The notes beneath the pieces are model-generated. The model saw only the letters and a program-made list of their open reading frames with translations, had not been told where the DNA came from and made no database searches. 64,000 bases of DNA. It comes from a virus. The translations under genes and the position numbers were made by a program. Of the stretch, positions 14,497 to 23,203 are shown in pieces; positions within the stretch are counted from its first letter, which is position 1; the number at the start of each line of letters is the position of its first letter. The stretch spans positions 1 through 64,000 of IMG/VR virus record IMGVR_UViG_3300012923_000008. One strand, 5' to 3'.

Positions 14497-16670
14497 CCGG
14501 TCTTTTCCGTACCCGGCAGCCGTTTCTCCAGACTAACGCTTGGCAAAACCAGGCTCTTAATGCCTTACACTATAATACCTCTCAGCAGGGCTCGGTCGTT
14601 CCCCTTGTTTACGGTACTGTTCGGCAGCAAATTAATCTTCTTGACTTTCAGGACTACAAAGGTCCTGTGGGGGCAAAGGGTAAGACAGGTTCGTTGCCTA
14701 TAACGGGTACTCAATCTCGCTCGGCCAAGGGTGGTAGTTCGAAGAGTGGTAAGAAATCTTCTCCCGATTATAGCCTTGACGTGATGTTCGGACTTTGTCA
14801 GGGACCTATTACTGGAATAGGGAATGTCTATACTTCGGCCGGGATCGCGAATTTTGGCTCTTTGCCACTGAACTTCTACTCCGGTGCTGATGGGCAGGCG
14901 GCCGATACAACGTTTGTCAGATTCGGTTCTATCGTGGGGTATTCTGGGACGGCTACAGTTTCTGCGACTCCGTTGGATCTTGGTCCGAGTCCGGTTCTGC
15001 CGAACATTGCCGTAGAGATCATAGGGCTCGAGGTCGGAATTAATACTGGTTCTTTTACTTCTGATGCTAACCCGGCGAATGTCATTACAGATTTTCTCAC
15101 TAACTCCCGCTACGGAGTGGGATTTCCCAGTGGAAATCTCTCTGATCTTACAACTCTTACGGGTACTTCATTTGCTGAATACTGCCAAGCCACACCGCTA
15201 TTAATCTCCACTTCGCTTGATGGACATCAGAAGGCCATCGAGTGGCTCGATGCCATTGCTAAACTGTGCAACACGGCGATGTTTTTTGCGGGGAAATTGC
15301 TCTATTTTGTTCCTTTCGGTGATCTATCGCTCAATAACAACTCCGCCACGTGGACACCGAATCTTGTTCCGGAATATTCGCTTACTGATTACCACTTCAT
15401 TCCTTGGCGACAGCATGAACTTGGCCGGGAGCCGCAGCCCGGTGAAGACGATCCGCTACTCGTAACCCGCACTAACTCGGCCGACGCTAATAATTGGAAA
15501 AGTATAGAATACACTGACCGGGACAATTTCTACAATTCAACTACCTTGACCGTGGACGATCAGGGACTCATCGACGCGTATGGTTTGCGTATGGGGGACT
15601 CTATCCAGGGCCGTGCATTTTGTAGCGTCATTCCTGCCCAGGTCTCAGTACAGTTAAATATTCAGCGTGATGCCTATATTCGCAACACCCCGTATAAATT
15701 ACAAATTGGCTGGCAATTCGCCCGGCTGACGCCGATGGATATTATTACCCTCACTGGTCGGCATGGCGACCTTTATCTTAACGAACAACCTGTGAGGATT
15801 CTTTCTATCGAGGAGGACGATCAGGGGGGACTCACTATCGAGGCCGAAGAAATACAGCAGGGCGTATCGTTGCCGCCGGTTGTCCCTGGGCCCCCGCCGA
15901 ACGTTATCGCCTATGGTGCTTCACCGTCGAATTATAGTGCTAACTTTTTAGTCAGGACCGCGGACCTTACAATAAATTCTCCATATCCAATATCCTCTGG
16001 TGCCGCTAAAGAGAATGCGTTTATAATGATGGTGGAGACCAGGGATGATATTTTAGGACCAGTAGCTCCGGTAGTGAGTAGTATTACCAGTATTCCGCCT
16101 CTTACTTGGCAGAAGAGGACCGATTTTTCGGGGACCACTCTGCCCGGCCCGGTCGGGTCTAATATGGAGATTTGGTGGGCTGATTGTAGTAGTCTGGCGT
16201 CAGGGACTCTTGTTACTCCTACGGTGCATTTCTCAGGGGTGGCTTATTTGCCCCAGTTTATCATGCAAGCTGTAGCCAATGTGGGGAACCCGGCTTCGCC
16301 GTGGGATACGAATGCTAGTCTACCACATAAGGTCTCTGGAAATTCTGTACCACCTCAGATCTCAGGGGTTTCTACGACTAAATCTAATACTGTGACTTTC
16401 GTCTGGATGACCTCCCCGCATTTTATGACCAACGTGGGCACTAATGGCGGGATGACTGTCGGATCACCGCCATTTATCGTCAGTCCATTGTCAACCGTTA
16501 TCGGGAGTAGCGTTCTTGAAGTTGATACATGGGCCAATTGTTACGTGGTGTTTAATTCTCCGCAGAGCTCCCTGCTTCTAAAGCCGTTTACGCCGGATGT
16601 GAATTCTGTTGTTGGACCTTATCCGACAGTGGGATATCTCATGATCGCTGACGCTATAGTCGGAGCCTAG
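14493..16670 (+). CDS. Tail tip protein with Phage-tail_3 domain, N-terminal part
   Basis: TTG 14493 is preferred: it overlaps the previous TGA and gives the usual short lead into TNAWQNQALNALHYNTSQQG and VPLVYG. The longer frame from 14445 reads through the coding end of the previous gene. 725 residues: tail-tip head (1-200), then the Phage-tail_3-like region (about 260-480) with ATPLLISTSLDGHQKAIEWL and YTDRDNFYNS, then a beta-rich module that looks like an inserted receptor-facing domain. Counterpart of ORFg15 (megatron). It ends in a TAG followed in the same frame by the next gene, which carries the remaining C-terminal homology. Confidence 0.85.
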   Translation: MTGLFRTRQPFLQTNAWQNQALNALHYNTSQQGSVVPLVYGTVRQQINLLDFQDYKGPVGAKGKTGSLPITGTQSRSAKGGSSKSGKKSSPDYSLDVMFGLCQGPITGIGNVYTSAGIANFGSLPLNFYSGADGQAADTTFVRFGSIVGYSGTATVSATPLDLGPSPVLPNIAVEIIGLEVGINTGSFTSDANPANVITDFLTNSRYGVGFPSGNLSDLTTLTGTSFAEYCQATPLLISTSLDGHQKAIEWLDAIAKLCNTAMFFAGKLLYFVPFGDLSLNNNSATWTPNLVPEYSLTDYHFIPWRQHELGREPQPGEDDPLLVTRTNSADANNWKSIEYTDRDNFYNSTTLTVDDQGLIDAYGLRMGDSIQGRAFCSVIPAQVSVQLNIQRDAYIRNTPYKLQIGWQFARLTPMDIITLTGRHGDLYLNEQPVRILSIEEDDQGGLTIEAEEIQQGVSLPPVVPGPPPNVIAYGASPSNYSANFLVRTADLTINSPYPISSGAAKENAFIMMVETRDDILGPVAPVVSSITSIPPLTWQKRTDFSGTTLPGPVGSNMEIWWADCSSLASGTLVTPTVHFSGVAYLPQFIMQAVANVGNPASPWDTNASLPHKVSGNSVPPQISGVSTTKSNTVTFVWMTSPHFMTNVGTNGGMTVGSPPFIVSPLSTVIGSSVLEVDTWANCYVVFNSPQSSLLLKPFTPDVNSVVGPYPTVGYLMIADAIVGA

Positions 16671-16673
16671 AGC

Positions 16674-17552
16674 GTGCCATTACCTGCGATAAGTCCTTCA
16701 GGAGTTTCCTCCGCGTTTCTCTATCCCACTCAGGTTAGCGGGGGTTCTGGGTTCACGGGTATTATTTCCACACCGCCGTCTTTCGTTAACCCACCGATTA
16801 TTTTCGAACCGAATACTGACTTTACCGGGAATCAAATCAAAGTCGTTATGATCGTCACTGGTGCTCCCCCGAATTGGGGCGGGGCACAGGTCTGGGCGAG
16901 TGCAGATGGAAGCACTTATGGTCAGATTGGTACAGTCTACCAGGGCGGTGTACAGGGAATCCTTACTGCCCTGTTCCCTTCTGGTTCTGACCCGGATACG
17001 GTGAATACAATCTCGGTTGATATTTCTCAGAGCGGGGGGCAGATTATCGCGGGAAGTACTACTGACGCCGATATGGGGATAACTCTCGCGTATGTGGGTG
17101 GGGAACTGGTTGGCTATTCAGCTAGTACTCTCACGAGTGTGAATCAGTACAACTTGGGTACCTATCTGCGTCGCGGACTCTATGGGAGTACTATCGGGTC
17201 CCATGCTATCGGGTCTCGCTTCGGACTTGTAAATGGGAATATTTTCACACAGATCTATCCCGCATCATGGATTGGTAGAACGGTTTATTTTAAGTTCTTA
17301 AGTTTCAATGCTGTCGGGGGGATGATACAGAGTTTAGCCTCGGCGGTCGCGTATCCGTATACGCTTACCGGGAATGGGGTGAGCCCGGTAGGGCCGAGCA
17401 CGACCTGCCCGACTACTATTGTCCTTTTTGGCGGGGCTGCCGAAATCGAATGGGGATCGCTTGATAGCGATTGTATTATCGACTGCGCTGACTGGGGGCA
17501 CTTGACTGATTCGGTGAGTCCGTTTTGTATTGATATGGGAGTACTTGGCTAG
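16674..17552 (+). CDS. Tail tip protein, C-terminal part
   Basis: 292 residues from GTG 16674, in the same frame as the preceding gene and separated only by TAG AGC. The segment GAQVWASADGSTYGQIGT through TYLRRGLYGSTIGSHAIGSR is what normally forms the C-terminal region of one large tail-tip protein (ORFg15 type). So the two genes look like one protein divided by an amber codon, or joined by readthrough. The last 60 residues contain five cysteines and acidic residues (DSDCIIDCADW). Confidence 0.8.
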   Translation: MPLPAISPSGVSSAFLYPTQVSGGSGFTGIISTPPSFVNPPIIFEPNTDFTGNQIKVVMIVTGAPPNWGGAQVWASADGSTYGQIGTVYQGGVQGILTALFPSGSDPDTVNTISVDISQSGGQIIAGSTTDADMGITLAYVGGELVGYSASTLTSVNQYNLGTYLRRGLYGSTIGSHAIGSRFGLVNGNIFTQIYPASWIGRTVYFKFLSFNAVGGMIQSLASAVAYPYTLTGNGVSPVGPSTTCPTTIVLFGGAAEIEWGSLDSDCIIDCADWGHLTDSVSPFCIDMGVLG

Positions 17553-18019
17553 TGGCAACGCAACAGAGAGTGAAGAGGATACGGGGGACTGCGGGGCAGA
17601 ATGCCGCTGCGACTTTGCCGGAGGGAAACTTCGTTGTAAAGACTCCTATAGATGGTACGGTTTGGGTACATGATGGAAGTACTCCTGGTGGATTTCCTAT
17701 CGGGGCTGCTGCTGGCGGGGCCTTTGCTCTTGATCCCGTTACTACCGGTGTACTTCATACTGTGGTCCTTTCTGCTCTTCAAACCTGTACGTATTGGACC
17801 TCGGCTACTGGCGGGGCGAAGACGGCAGTTATTCCCGGAGCGGCCTCTGTTAATAAAGGCTATCTCTGGATTGATAAAACGACCCTGAATAATGGCGATA
17901 CACATAATATAGTCCCTAGTTCTGGTACTGTTGAATCTTTTACGACTCTCACGTTTAATGATTTTCGGGCTTCGATTAGTTTGATCTCGGACGGCGTAAG
18001 TAACTGGATGATCGTTTAG
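17552..18019 (+). CDS. Tail fibre-like protein with Mtd-type N-terminal domain
   Basis: 155 residues from GTG overlapping the previous TAG. The N-terminus RVKRIRGTAGQN, LPEGNFVVKTPIDGTVWVHD and GSTPGG follow the N-terminal domain of the Bordetella phage tropism determinant (Mtd), a trimerising beta module of fibres. The rest is beta-rich and ends at IV. The C-type lectin fold that Mtd carries is absent. Probable short fibre or tip attachment protein. Confidence 0.7.
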   Translation: MATQQRVKRIRGTAGQNAAATLPEGNFVVKTPIDGTVWVHDGSTPGGFPIGAAAGGAFALDPVTTGVLHTVVLSALQTCTYWTSATGGAKTAVIPGAASVNKGYLWIDKTTLNNGDTHNIVPSSGTVESFTTLTFNDFRASISLISDGVSNWMIV

Positions 18020-18034
18020 GAAAGGAAGACTCTC

Positions 18035-19048
18035 ATGACGCGTAAATGGCTGTACATCTTCGGACCGGTTGCGGCGGCTAGTGTTGCCGCAATTGTGTTT
18101 GGTGTTCCTCCTGTTCTTTCTGACTACATTCCGACTTCTCTCGGGGTGTATAATTCTTCTCCGCCAACTCTGACGACTGGTCAGGCTGCTCCGCTTCAGT
18201 TGGATGTTAATGGGCAGCTTAAGATCACTGGCTCGGTTTCGGTTTCCGGTGGGACTGGTACGAGTGCAGTAGATGAGGCGGCGTTTACAGCTGGGAGTGG
18301 ATCATACACCCCTTTCGGGGGGCTTTATCAGACGACCAGTACATCTAATCCTTTGACTTCTGGTCAGGCCGGGGTTGCTCAGCTTACGATTAATCGTGCA
18401 CTGCATGTGAATCTGAGAAACCTAACTGGTGCTGAAACTGGCGTGGCAGCGCTTCCACTTCAGGTTTCTTTGGCTAACACGGCTGCCAATGCTACCCCGG
18501 TAAGTGATAATCTGGCTCAGATTAATGGTCATACAACGGTCGAGGCCGGAGCGAATGGGGTGCTTGCTGTTGGTGGTCAGACGGCCACTAATGTTGCTAT
18601 TACGGAGAACCCCGGGAATCTTGGCGCACAGGCAGTGAGCTCGGAGAACTCTGCCGTCACAACTGCACGTAAGGTGCAACTCGTTGCTACCCTAACTGGG
18701 AAACAAATCGTTCAGCCGTACGCGAATCCGGAGAACTTTGTTAATGGGACCACTGCGGCGATTACTGATACTACGAGCACTTCGACAATCGCCTCGGCGG
18801 GCGGTTCACTACGGAATTACCTAACGCAATGTACGATTACTAATTCTCACGCTACGGTTGGTACGTTTGTGAAGATCCTCGATGGCTCGACGATTATATG
18901 GGAAGTATACGCTGCCGCGGTTGGTGGTGGAGCGGCTGCTACCTTTCCCGTTCCGCTTCGGGGTACGGCGGCAACGGCGGTGAATTGTCAACCTGTAACG
19001 ACCGGGGCTAATGTTATCTGTTCTTGCTCTGGCTACACAGGGACGTGA
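18035..19048 (+). CDS. Virion-like beta protein with N-terminal signal/anchor
   Basis: 337 residues; AAAGGAAG ribosome binding site. The N-terminus MTRKWLYIFGPVAAASVAAI forms a signal or membrane anchor. The body has repeats of the kind seen in phage adhesion/structural proteins: PLTSGQAGVAQLTINRALHV after DEAAFTAGSGSYTPFGG, and an Ig-like C-terminal part with three cysteines. A hydrophobic leader on such a protein is unusual. Either it is exported through Sec or the leader inserts in a membrane; function not established. Confidence 0.75.
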   Translation: MTRKWLYIFGPVAAASVAAIVFGVPPVLSDYIPTSLGVYNSSPPTLTTGQAAPLQLDVNGQLKITGSVSVSGGTGTSAVDEAAFTAGSGSYTPFGGLYQTTSTSNPLTSGQAGVAQLTINRALHVNLRNLTGAETGVAALPLQVSLANTAANATPVSDNLAQINGHTTVEAGANGVLAVGGQTATNVAITENPGNLGAQAVSSENSAVTTARKVQLVATLTGKQIVQPYANPENFVNGTTAAITDTTSTSTIASAGGSLRNYLTQCTITNSHATVGTFVKILDGSTIIWEVYAAAVGGGAAATFPVPLRGTAATAVNCQPVTTGANVICSCSGYTGT

Positions 19049-19935
19049 TGATGAAAAGTTTTCTACGACTTCTCTCTGTCCTGGTTCTACTGTGGCCCCT
19101 TGTTTGTCACTCTGCGGCGCCGACCGTTAGTAACAATGGGGTTTGTACCTCCGCGCTCGGGGTAAGTACTCTTGCATGTAGTGTCACGACTACCGGGACT
19201 AACAAGATCGTTGTTCTCACAGTGGCGACGCAGAATACCAGCGCCACGGCACGAACGGTCACTTCGGTCACTGACAATGGGTCTGCGGCGTTAGTGTTCG
19301 ATTGTGTCCGCAAGGCGGGTGTTTGTACGGGCTCGTCAGCGACGACCGTGTGTCTCGCTGGATCTATCAATCCATGTACTCTCAATGTGGAGCAATGGTG
19401 GGCACTCGCTGCGACGGCGCTCACGACCGAAAGCCTTACTGTAAACTTAAGCGGTTCAGCAACCGTCGTTATCGGTGGATGGAAGGGCGTTGCCGGGGTG
19501 TTTAACACAGCGGCCCCATTTGACAGCAATGCGTCTTTACCCTCGACTAACAATGGTGGTAGTGCCACTGTCCCGACTACCGGGACTTTTAGTACATCAT
19601 CGACGGACGATTTGCTAGTCGATGTCACTGTTGTCGGTCGGAACCAGACAGGGTGGGTTCCTTGTAGTATTGGGACATTTGGTTCGTGGCAAGCCACCTT
19701 TGCGGAGATTTCTTTCACTTCTCAGATAGAACTTACCGAGAGGGCACAGGGGGTGACAACGTTGCAGGCTTCCGCGTCAGGGCATAAGAGCACGAGTGGT
19801 TCCGGCGGGTGCCCGGCCGGGACTTCCACTGCGTCTGGTGATGGTTGGCTTTCACTTACCACCGCAATGAATGGTAACGCGGTGGCGGGAAGTGCCTGTC
19901 CAGGCTATAGGGCTCTCAAAGGGGTTGGATGCTAA
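19048..19935 (+). CDS. Exported Thr/Ser-rich beta protein
   Basis: 295 residues from ATG 19048, overlapping the preceding TGA (a second ATG follows). A clear Sec signal peptide (MMKSFLRLLSVLVLLWPLVC, then HSA) covers residues 1-23. The mature part is Cys-containing and beta-rich (CSVTTTGTNKIVVLTVATQN; WKGVAGVFNTAAPFDSNAS), a pattern seen in secreted Ig-like/lectin-like proteins. No catalytic motif is visible. Confidence 0.75.
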   Translation: MMKSFLRLLSVLVLLWPLVCHSAAPTVSNNGVCTSALGVSTLACSVTTTGTNKIVVLTVATQNTSATARTVTSVTDNGSAALVFDCVRKAGVCTGSSATTVCLAGSINPCTLNVEQWWALAATALTTESLTVNLSGSATVVIGGWKGVAGVFNTAAPFDSNASLPSTNNGGSATVPTTGTFSTSSTDDLLVDVTVVGRNQTGWVPCSIGTFGSWQATFAEISFTSQIELTERAQGVTTLQASASGHKSTSGSGGCPAGTSTASGDGWLSLTTAMNGNAVAGSACPGYRALKGVGC

Positions 19936-20001
19936 AAGGTGAGAGGAATGCTGAGTCTTCTCACTCTTTTCTTTAATCTCAGCTCTTTTAGGAGAACACT
20001 T

Positions 20002-20325
20002 ATGACTTCTACACCGATCACGTCAGTCAATCTTGTTACTGGAACTTCAGAGAATGTCACTATCGTCGATGAGAACGGGGTGGCGTTGCCGGATAGTTCA
20101 ATAGCCTGGTCTGTGGTGGCCGGTACACTTACGTTCGGTACCTCGGGCATTGCGCAGAATCTTATCATTACCCAAGATTCTGTCCATGGTGGTTTTAATT
20201 TCGCCGCGATGAGCGCCGGGGTGGGTACAATGCGGGCGACTCACGGGCCGAGTGGGAAGACCACCGATCTTCCGGTGACTCTTACTAATTCTGTCACTTC
20301 TATCTCGGCCGTGTCGGTGACATAA
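20002..20325 (+). CDS. Ig-like (Big-type) domain protein
   Basis: 107 residues; ATG 20002 follows TTTTAGGAGAACACT, a strong binding site, and is preferred over GTG 19939. The sequence is a single bacterial Ig-like module with VTSVNLVTG-like strands, NGVALPDSSIAWSVVAG, and the final VTLTNSVTSISAVSV. Such domains decorate phage heads and tails and bind surfaces weakly. Last gene of the rightward arm in this part. Confidence 0.75.
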   Translation: MTSTPITSVNLVTGTSENVTIVDENGVALPDSSIAWSVVAGTLTFGTSGIAQNLIITQDSVHGGFNFAAMSAGVGTMRATHGPSGKTTDLPVTLTNSVTSISAVSVT

Positions 20326-20334
20326 GAGAAAAAG

Positions 20335-20361
20335 AGAGGGGAGAAGTCTTTTCTCCCCTCT
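20335..20361. terminator. Bidirectional terminator between converging arms
   Basis: Perfect 11-bp stem AGAGGGGAGAA / TTCTCCCCTCT with a five-base loop, flanked by A-rich sequence on the left and TAAAAAATTTT on the right. It sits between the end of the rightward gene (20325) and the end of the leftward gene (20399), so it can end transcription from both sides. Confidence 0.85.
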
Positions 20362-20398
20362 AAAAAATTTTACCTTAAGTACTATCAGGACTTCATTC

Positions 20399-21352
20399 TT
20401 ATGCTTCTCCGGCGAATCCCCAGGGATCAGCTCCCGTCGTAGTTTGGAGGAGCCCGGCACCTACCTGGGTAAATGCATTCGGATGCGTCTGGTCATCTGT
20501 GGCGGATGTCCAGTCCCAAACGTAATTCGCGGGGTTATTTTGGAAGATTGTGTGACCACCGTAGAGGTAGATTTGTGGCTTAATGAGATTCCCAGATCCG
20601 TCGACGATTAAGTTACTCCCTGATGGTGGGTTTCTCACAGGTAGGTTTGTCGAGGGATCTACAAATGCGCCCTGTATCGCAGGGTCGGCAATGTTTACCG
20701 GGGCAGAATAGAAATAATATTCTGCCATGTTACCGACGTAGTAGGTTCCGCGTTGTCCGATAGTCCATCTAAATGTCTGGCCGAGATAGTTAGCTGTCAC
20801 TAGGGGGACGTTAAATGGCCCGCTCCAGCTAATGGTGTGGAATCCGTTCACCGCGACTTTGTCGATCAGCGCTGAGATTGTTCCTAATTGTGTGTTTGCC
20901 TTGACCCATAGAATGTGCCATCTACCATCGTATGGGATAGAGCCTAGGGAGCTCGCGGCGTGAAGTTCTCGATTGGACCGCCAGTCGTAAAGATCTACGT
21001 CTAAGAATGCAGTGTTTTTCCGGAGGTTACTACTGATTTGTATTACAATCGAGGTATTACTTCCAGATCCCCCGGCAGTGTCTGTAACGAGTAGACCTTG
21101 GCTATTCGGATAGCCTGTAGCGTTGAATATTACGCTGAGGAATAGATCTGGGCTATCGGCGGGTAGGGATGCCCAGGACCCGGCGTTTCGAAGGAGTACT
21201 GATCCCGGGAAGTTTACTGCGAATTTCCCATCCGTCGGGGGCGGTGGCGGTGCCCAGGCGTGACGGGGTGACATGATCGCTCCCCCGGCGATTCCGACGC
21301 CTGTTGATTTCAGCAGGGCTCTACGCGTGATTACTGATGTTCTTTTTAGCAT
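20399..21352 (-). CDS. Exported lectin-like protein with Tat signal peptide
   Basis: 317 residues; ATG 21352 follows GAAAGGAAAAACATC. The N-terminus carries TRRALLK (Arg10-Arg11) of the twin-arginine consensus, a weakly hydrophobic Gly/Ala stretch and AWA at 32-34, a good cleavage site before a Pro run. The mature part looks like a concanavalin/LamG-type jelly roll (DGRWHILWVKANTQLGT; GNMAEYYFYS) and ends DPWGFAGEA. Paralogous to its upstream neighbour. A folded protein exported by the host Tat system is inferred; a role at the cell surface or in the extracellular space is open. Confidence 0.8.
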   Translation of the reverse strand: MLKRTSVITRRALLKSTGVGIAGGAIMSPRHAWAPPPPPTDGKFAVNFPGSVLLRNAGSWASLPADSPDLFLSVIFNATGYPNSQGLLVTDTAGGSGSNTSIVIQISSNLRKNTAFLDVDLYDWRSNRELHAASSLGSIPYDGRWHILWVKANTQLGTISALIDKVAVNGFHTISWSGPFNVPLVTANYLGQTFRWTIGQRGTYYVGNMAEYYFYSAPVNIADPAIQGAFVDPSTNLPVRNPPSGSNLIVDGSGNLIKPQIYLYGGHTIFQNNPANYVWDWTSATDDQTHPNAFTQVGAGLLQTTTGADPWGFAGEA

Positions 21353-21372
21353 GATGTTTTTCCTTTCTTCGT

Positions 21373-22341
21373 TCATGGCATGGAGCCCCAGGGGTCTATG
21401 ATTGCAGTGGTTATGGAGGGGTAGCCCTGTGGCTCTAGAAATGAGGTTGCCCCGCCTTGATTGTAAAGGAATTGGGGCATTCCATCCCTTAGGCACAGTG
21501 CTGCATCGGTCAAGGTAGTACCGTATAGGGGATTTCTACACTTTGGGCCTAGGTTTTCGGGGAAGAAGTATGTCACTGGCGGCAGTCCCGGCGGGGCGTA
21601 TGTTGTGATACGGGCGAACCCGGATCTTGTGTGTAGCTGCTCTATGGCAGCGTTGTCACCGATTTCGAAATGCCCGTAGACTTGTGAGAGAAATCCGTTG
21701 TAGAAGTCTGTTGGGAAGCCAACGAGGTTCACATCTGCACAGCCGTACCAGGGTGCGTTTTCGAATGGTACAGAAAAACTCTGCGCGCTCCCGTCTGACC
21801 CTGACCATGGTGCCGGTGCCCACGTCATAATATCCGGAACAGCGTTCCCGTCTATGTGGTAGGCGTTTGCGTACCATGTTTGGTTTGTGGGGTCGTAGTT
21901 ATTCGTGTTGAACCGAAGCGCAATCATGTGGTAAAGATTGTCGTTTCTTACCAGTTCGTTGGATGTCCAGTAAGCATAGTGTGAAGTGCCGCCTGTGCCG
22001 TCAGATACGAAGATCCGCAGGTGAATGCCGTCCTGCAGAGGCGGTCTATTGACGTAGTTCTCGAAGGTCACGCGAAAGATTAGGAATCCCTGATATATTG
22101 GGCTCCAGGCTTCCATTATCGAAGCCCTTCCGTTAGTCGGGATCGCCTGGTCGGAATTCCAGAAGAAAGAGAATACTCCTTCTGGAGAATTGGTTATGTT
22201 GTCGGTGAAGCCGAGATTGTAGAAATACGAATTTCCGGGGCAATCTACCGCCCTGACTCCCTGCGATTGGCTCGGGGTGGATAGTAAGATACCACTTAGT
22301 GCGGTGGCTGCTAAGAGGGCTGACTTGAATAGGCTTTTCAT
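21373..22341 (-). CDS. Exported lectin-like protein with Sec signal peptide
   Basis: 322 residues. Signal peptide MKSLFKSALLAATALSGILL, ending near TPSQSQ. The mature protein has the same overall plan as the Tat-exported neighbour: beta-rich body with DNLYHMIALRFNTNNYDP, a late PENLGPKCRNP turn, and the ending IDPWGSMP matching DPWGFAGEA. Five or so cysteines are present. Probably a diverged tandem duplicate. No catalytic residues recognised. Confidence 0.78.
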   Translation of the reverse strand: MKSLFKSALLAATALSGILLSTPSQSQGVRAVDCPGNSYFYNLGFTDNITNSPEGVFSFFWNSDQAIPTNGRASIMEAWSPIYQGFLIFRVTFENYVNRPPLQDGIHLRIFVSDGTGGTSHYAYWTSNELVRNDNLYHMIALRFNTNNYDPTNQTWYANAYHIDGNAVPDIMTWAPAPWSGSDGSAQSFSVPFENAPWYGCADVNLVGFPTDFYNGFLSQVYGHFEIGDNAAIEQLHTRSGFARITTYAPPGLPPVTYFFPENLGPKCRNPLYGTTLTDAALCLRDGMPQFLYNQGGATSFLEPQGYPSITTAIIDPWGSMP

Positions 22342-22353
22342 TTTGGTCCTCTG

Positions 22354-22947
22354 TTAGAAGGTTCGGGGTGTATTGTTTCGGGTCGTGTTGTTTTCTTGTA
22401 GCCATGTTTCTAGTTCTTGGAGCATGTGCTCGGGGGTGGAGGAGTTGTGAATCACCAGATCCACTTCGATCCGGAGATATTCTAACTCGCTTACGTGGTC
22501 GTCCACGAGTTCTAATCCGGGGCGTTCGATACGGATTATTTTCCCGCCGTGGTGTCGGATCACTTCTGCCTCATTTAAGAAGCGTAGGTCTTCGGCGACG
22601 ATATTTTGATAAACGTCATTCGCTCTTCTGTGGTAAATTATTCTCCTTTCCCATTGCCCGATCCAGAGATCCCAGTCGACTAGTTCTCTTCCCCACTCTG
22701 TGCCGAGGGTTTTCTGTACATGGCGATTGGACCTCCCGTTAAAATACTCGCATTCTTCTTCTTTTCCGTCTCCCCAGACTAGACGGCTGATCTCATCCTC
22801 TGGCACTCCTTGTAGTCTTAGCATTACCGCGACTGATTCCTTAATCGGATCTGCAAAGGCGAAGCGCCAGTAGCCGAGGCGCTGGTTTAGCTGTTTTGCC
22901 AGTTCGGTTTTACCACTTGTTTTTGGTCCACAGAGTCCGAGGATCAT
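22354..22947 (-). CDS. Deoxynucleoside monophosphate kinase
   Basis: 197 residues. P-loop GPKTSGKT at 7-14 after a single strand (MILGLC), then FAFADPIKESVAVML, the ADP-type substrate segment of phage T4 gp1-like dNMP kinases, and LGTEWGRELVDWDLWIGQWE typical of the same family. It phosphorylates dNMPs to supply precursors for phage DNA synthesis. ATG lies 5 bases after the stop of a small gene. Placed at the end of the replication operon. Confidence 0.9.
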   Translation of the reverse strand: MILGLCGPKTSGKTELAKQLNQRLGYWRFAFADPIKESVAVMLRLQGVPEDEISRLVWGDGKEEECEYFNGRSNRHVQKTLGTEWGRELVDWDLWIGQWERRIIYHRRANDVYQNIVAEDLRFLNEAEVIRHHGGKIIRIERPGLELVDDHVSELEYLRIEVDLVIHNSSTPEHMLQELETWLQENNTTRNNTPRTF

Positions 22948-22952
22948 GAGAT

Positions 22953-23096
22953 TTAATACCTCTTATGTCGATCGGAAGAGTCGCCACTGCCGAATAGTTC
23001 TCTTTTTGCTTTGCTCGCTGAATACCAGAAAAATCTATAACCAAGGTACGTATCCGCTAGGCCTGTGATGGGGATGAATAAGTATAGATAGTTCAC
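22953..23096 (-). CDS. 47-residue protein with hydrophobic N-terminus
   Basis: GTG 23096 follows AAAGGAGAATAGACT, a strong binding site, and the GTG overlaps the previous stop as GTGA. Product begins MNYLYLFIPITGLADTYLGY, then YSASKAKRELF and a basic end. It ends just before the dNMP kinase ATG. A small membrane-associated protein of unknown function. Confidence 0.6.
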   Translation of the reverse strand: MNYLYLFIPITGLADTYLGYRFFWYSASKAKRELFGSGDSSDRHKRY

Positions 23097-23203
23097 AGTC
23101 TATTCTCCTTTCTGCGTCCGCCGTTCCATCCGCGGGATCGATAGGTGCCGTTGGTGATCTTTATCTCTTTCTGTCTCGTTCGCCATCTCTGAGTTCGTTT
23201 CAC
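23093..23203 (-). CDS. 36-residue basic protein (putative)
   Basis: GTG 23203 with AGAGG just upstream; TGA overlaps the next GTG. Product MKRTQRWRTRQKEIKITNGT and then a Gly/Arg-rich end; net charge strongly positive. Fits exactly between neighbours, but its size makes it uncertain. Confidence 0.4.
   Translation of the reverse strand: MKRTQRWRTRQKEIKITNGTYRSRGWNGGRRKENRL

Noticed and set aside
21353-21496. N-terminal extension of the Tat-signal protein
   Set aside because: It would bury the twin-arginine signal inside the protein and overlaps the neighbour's coding end; the ATG at 21352 has a binding site.
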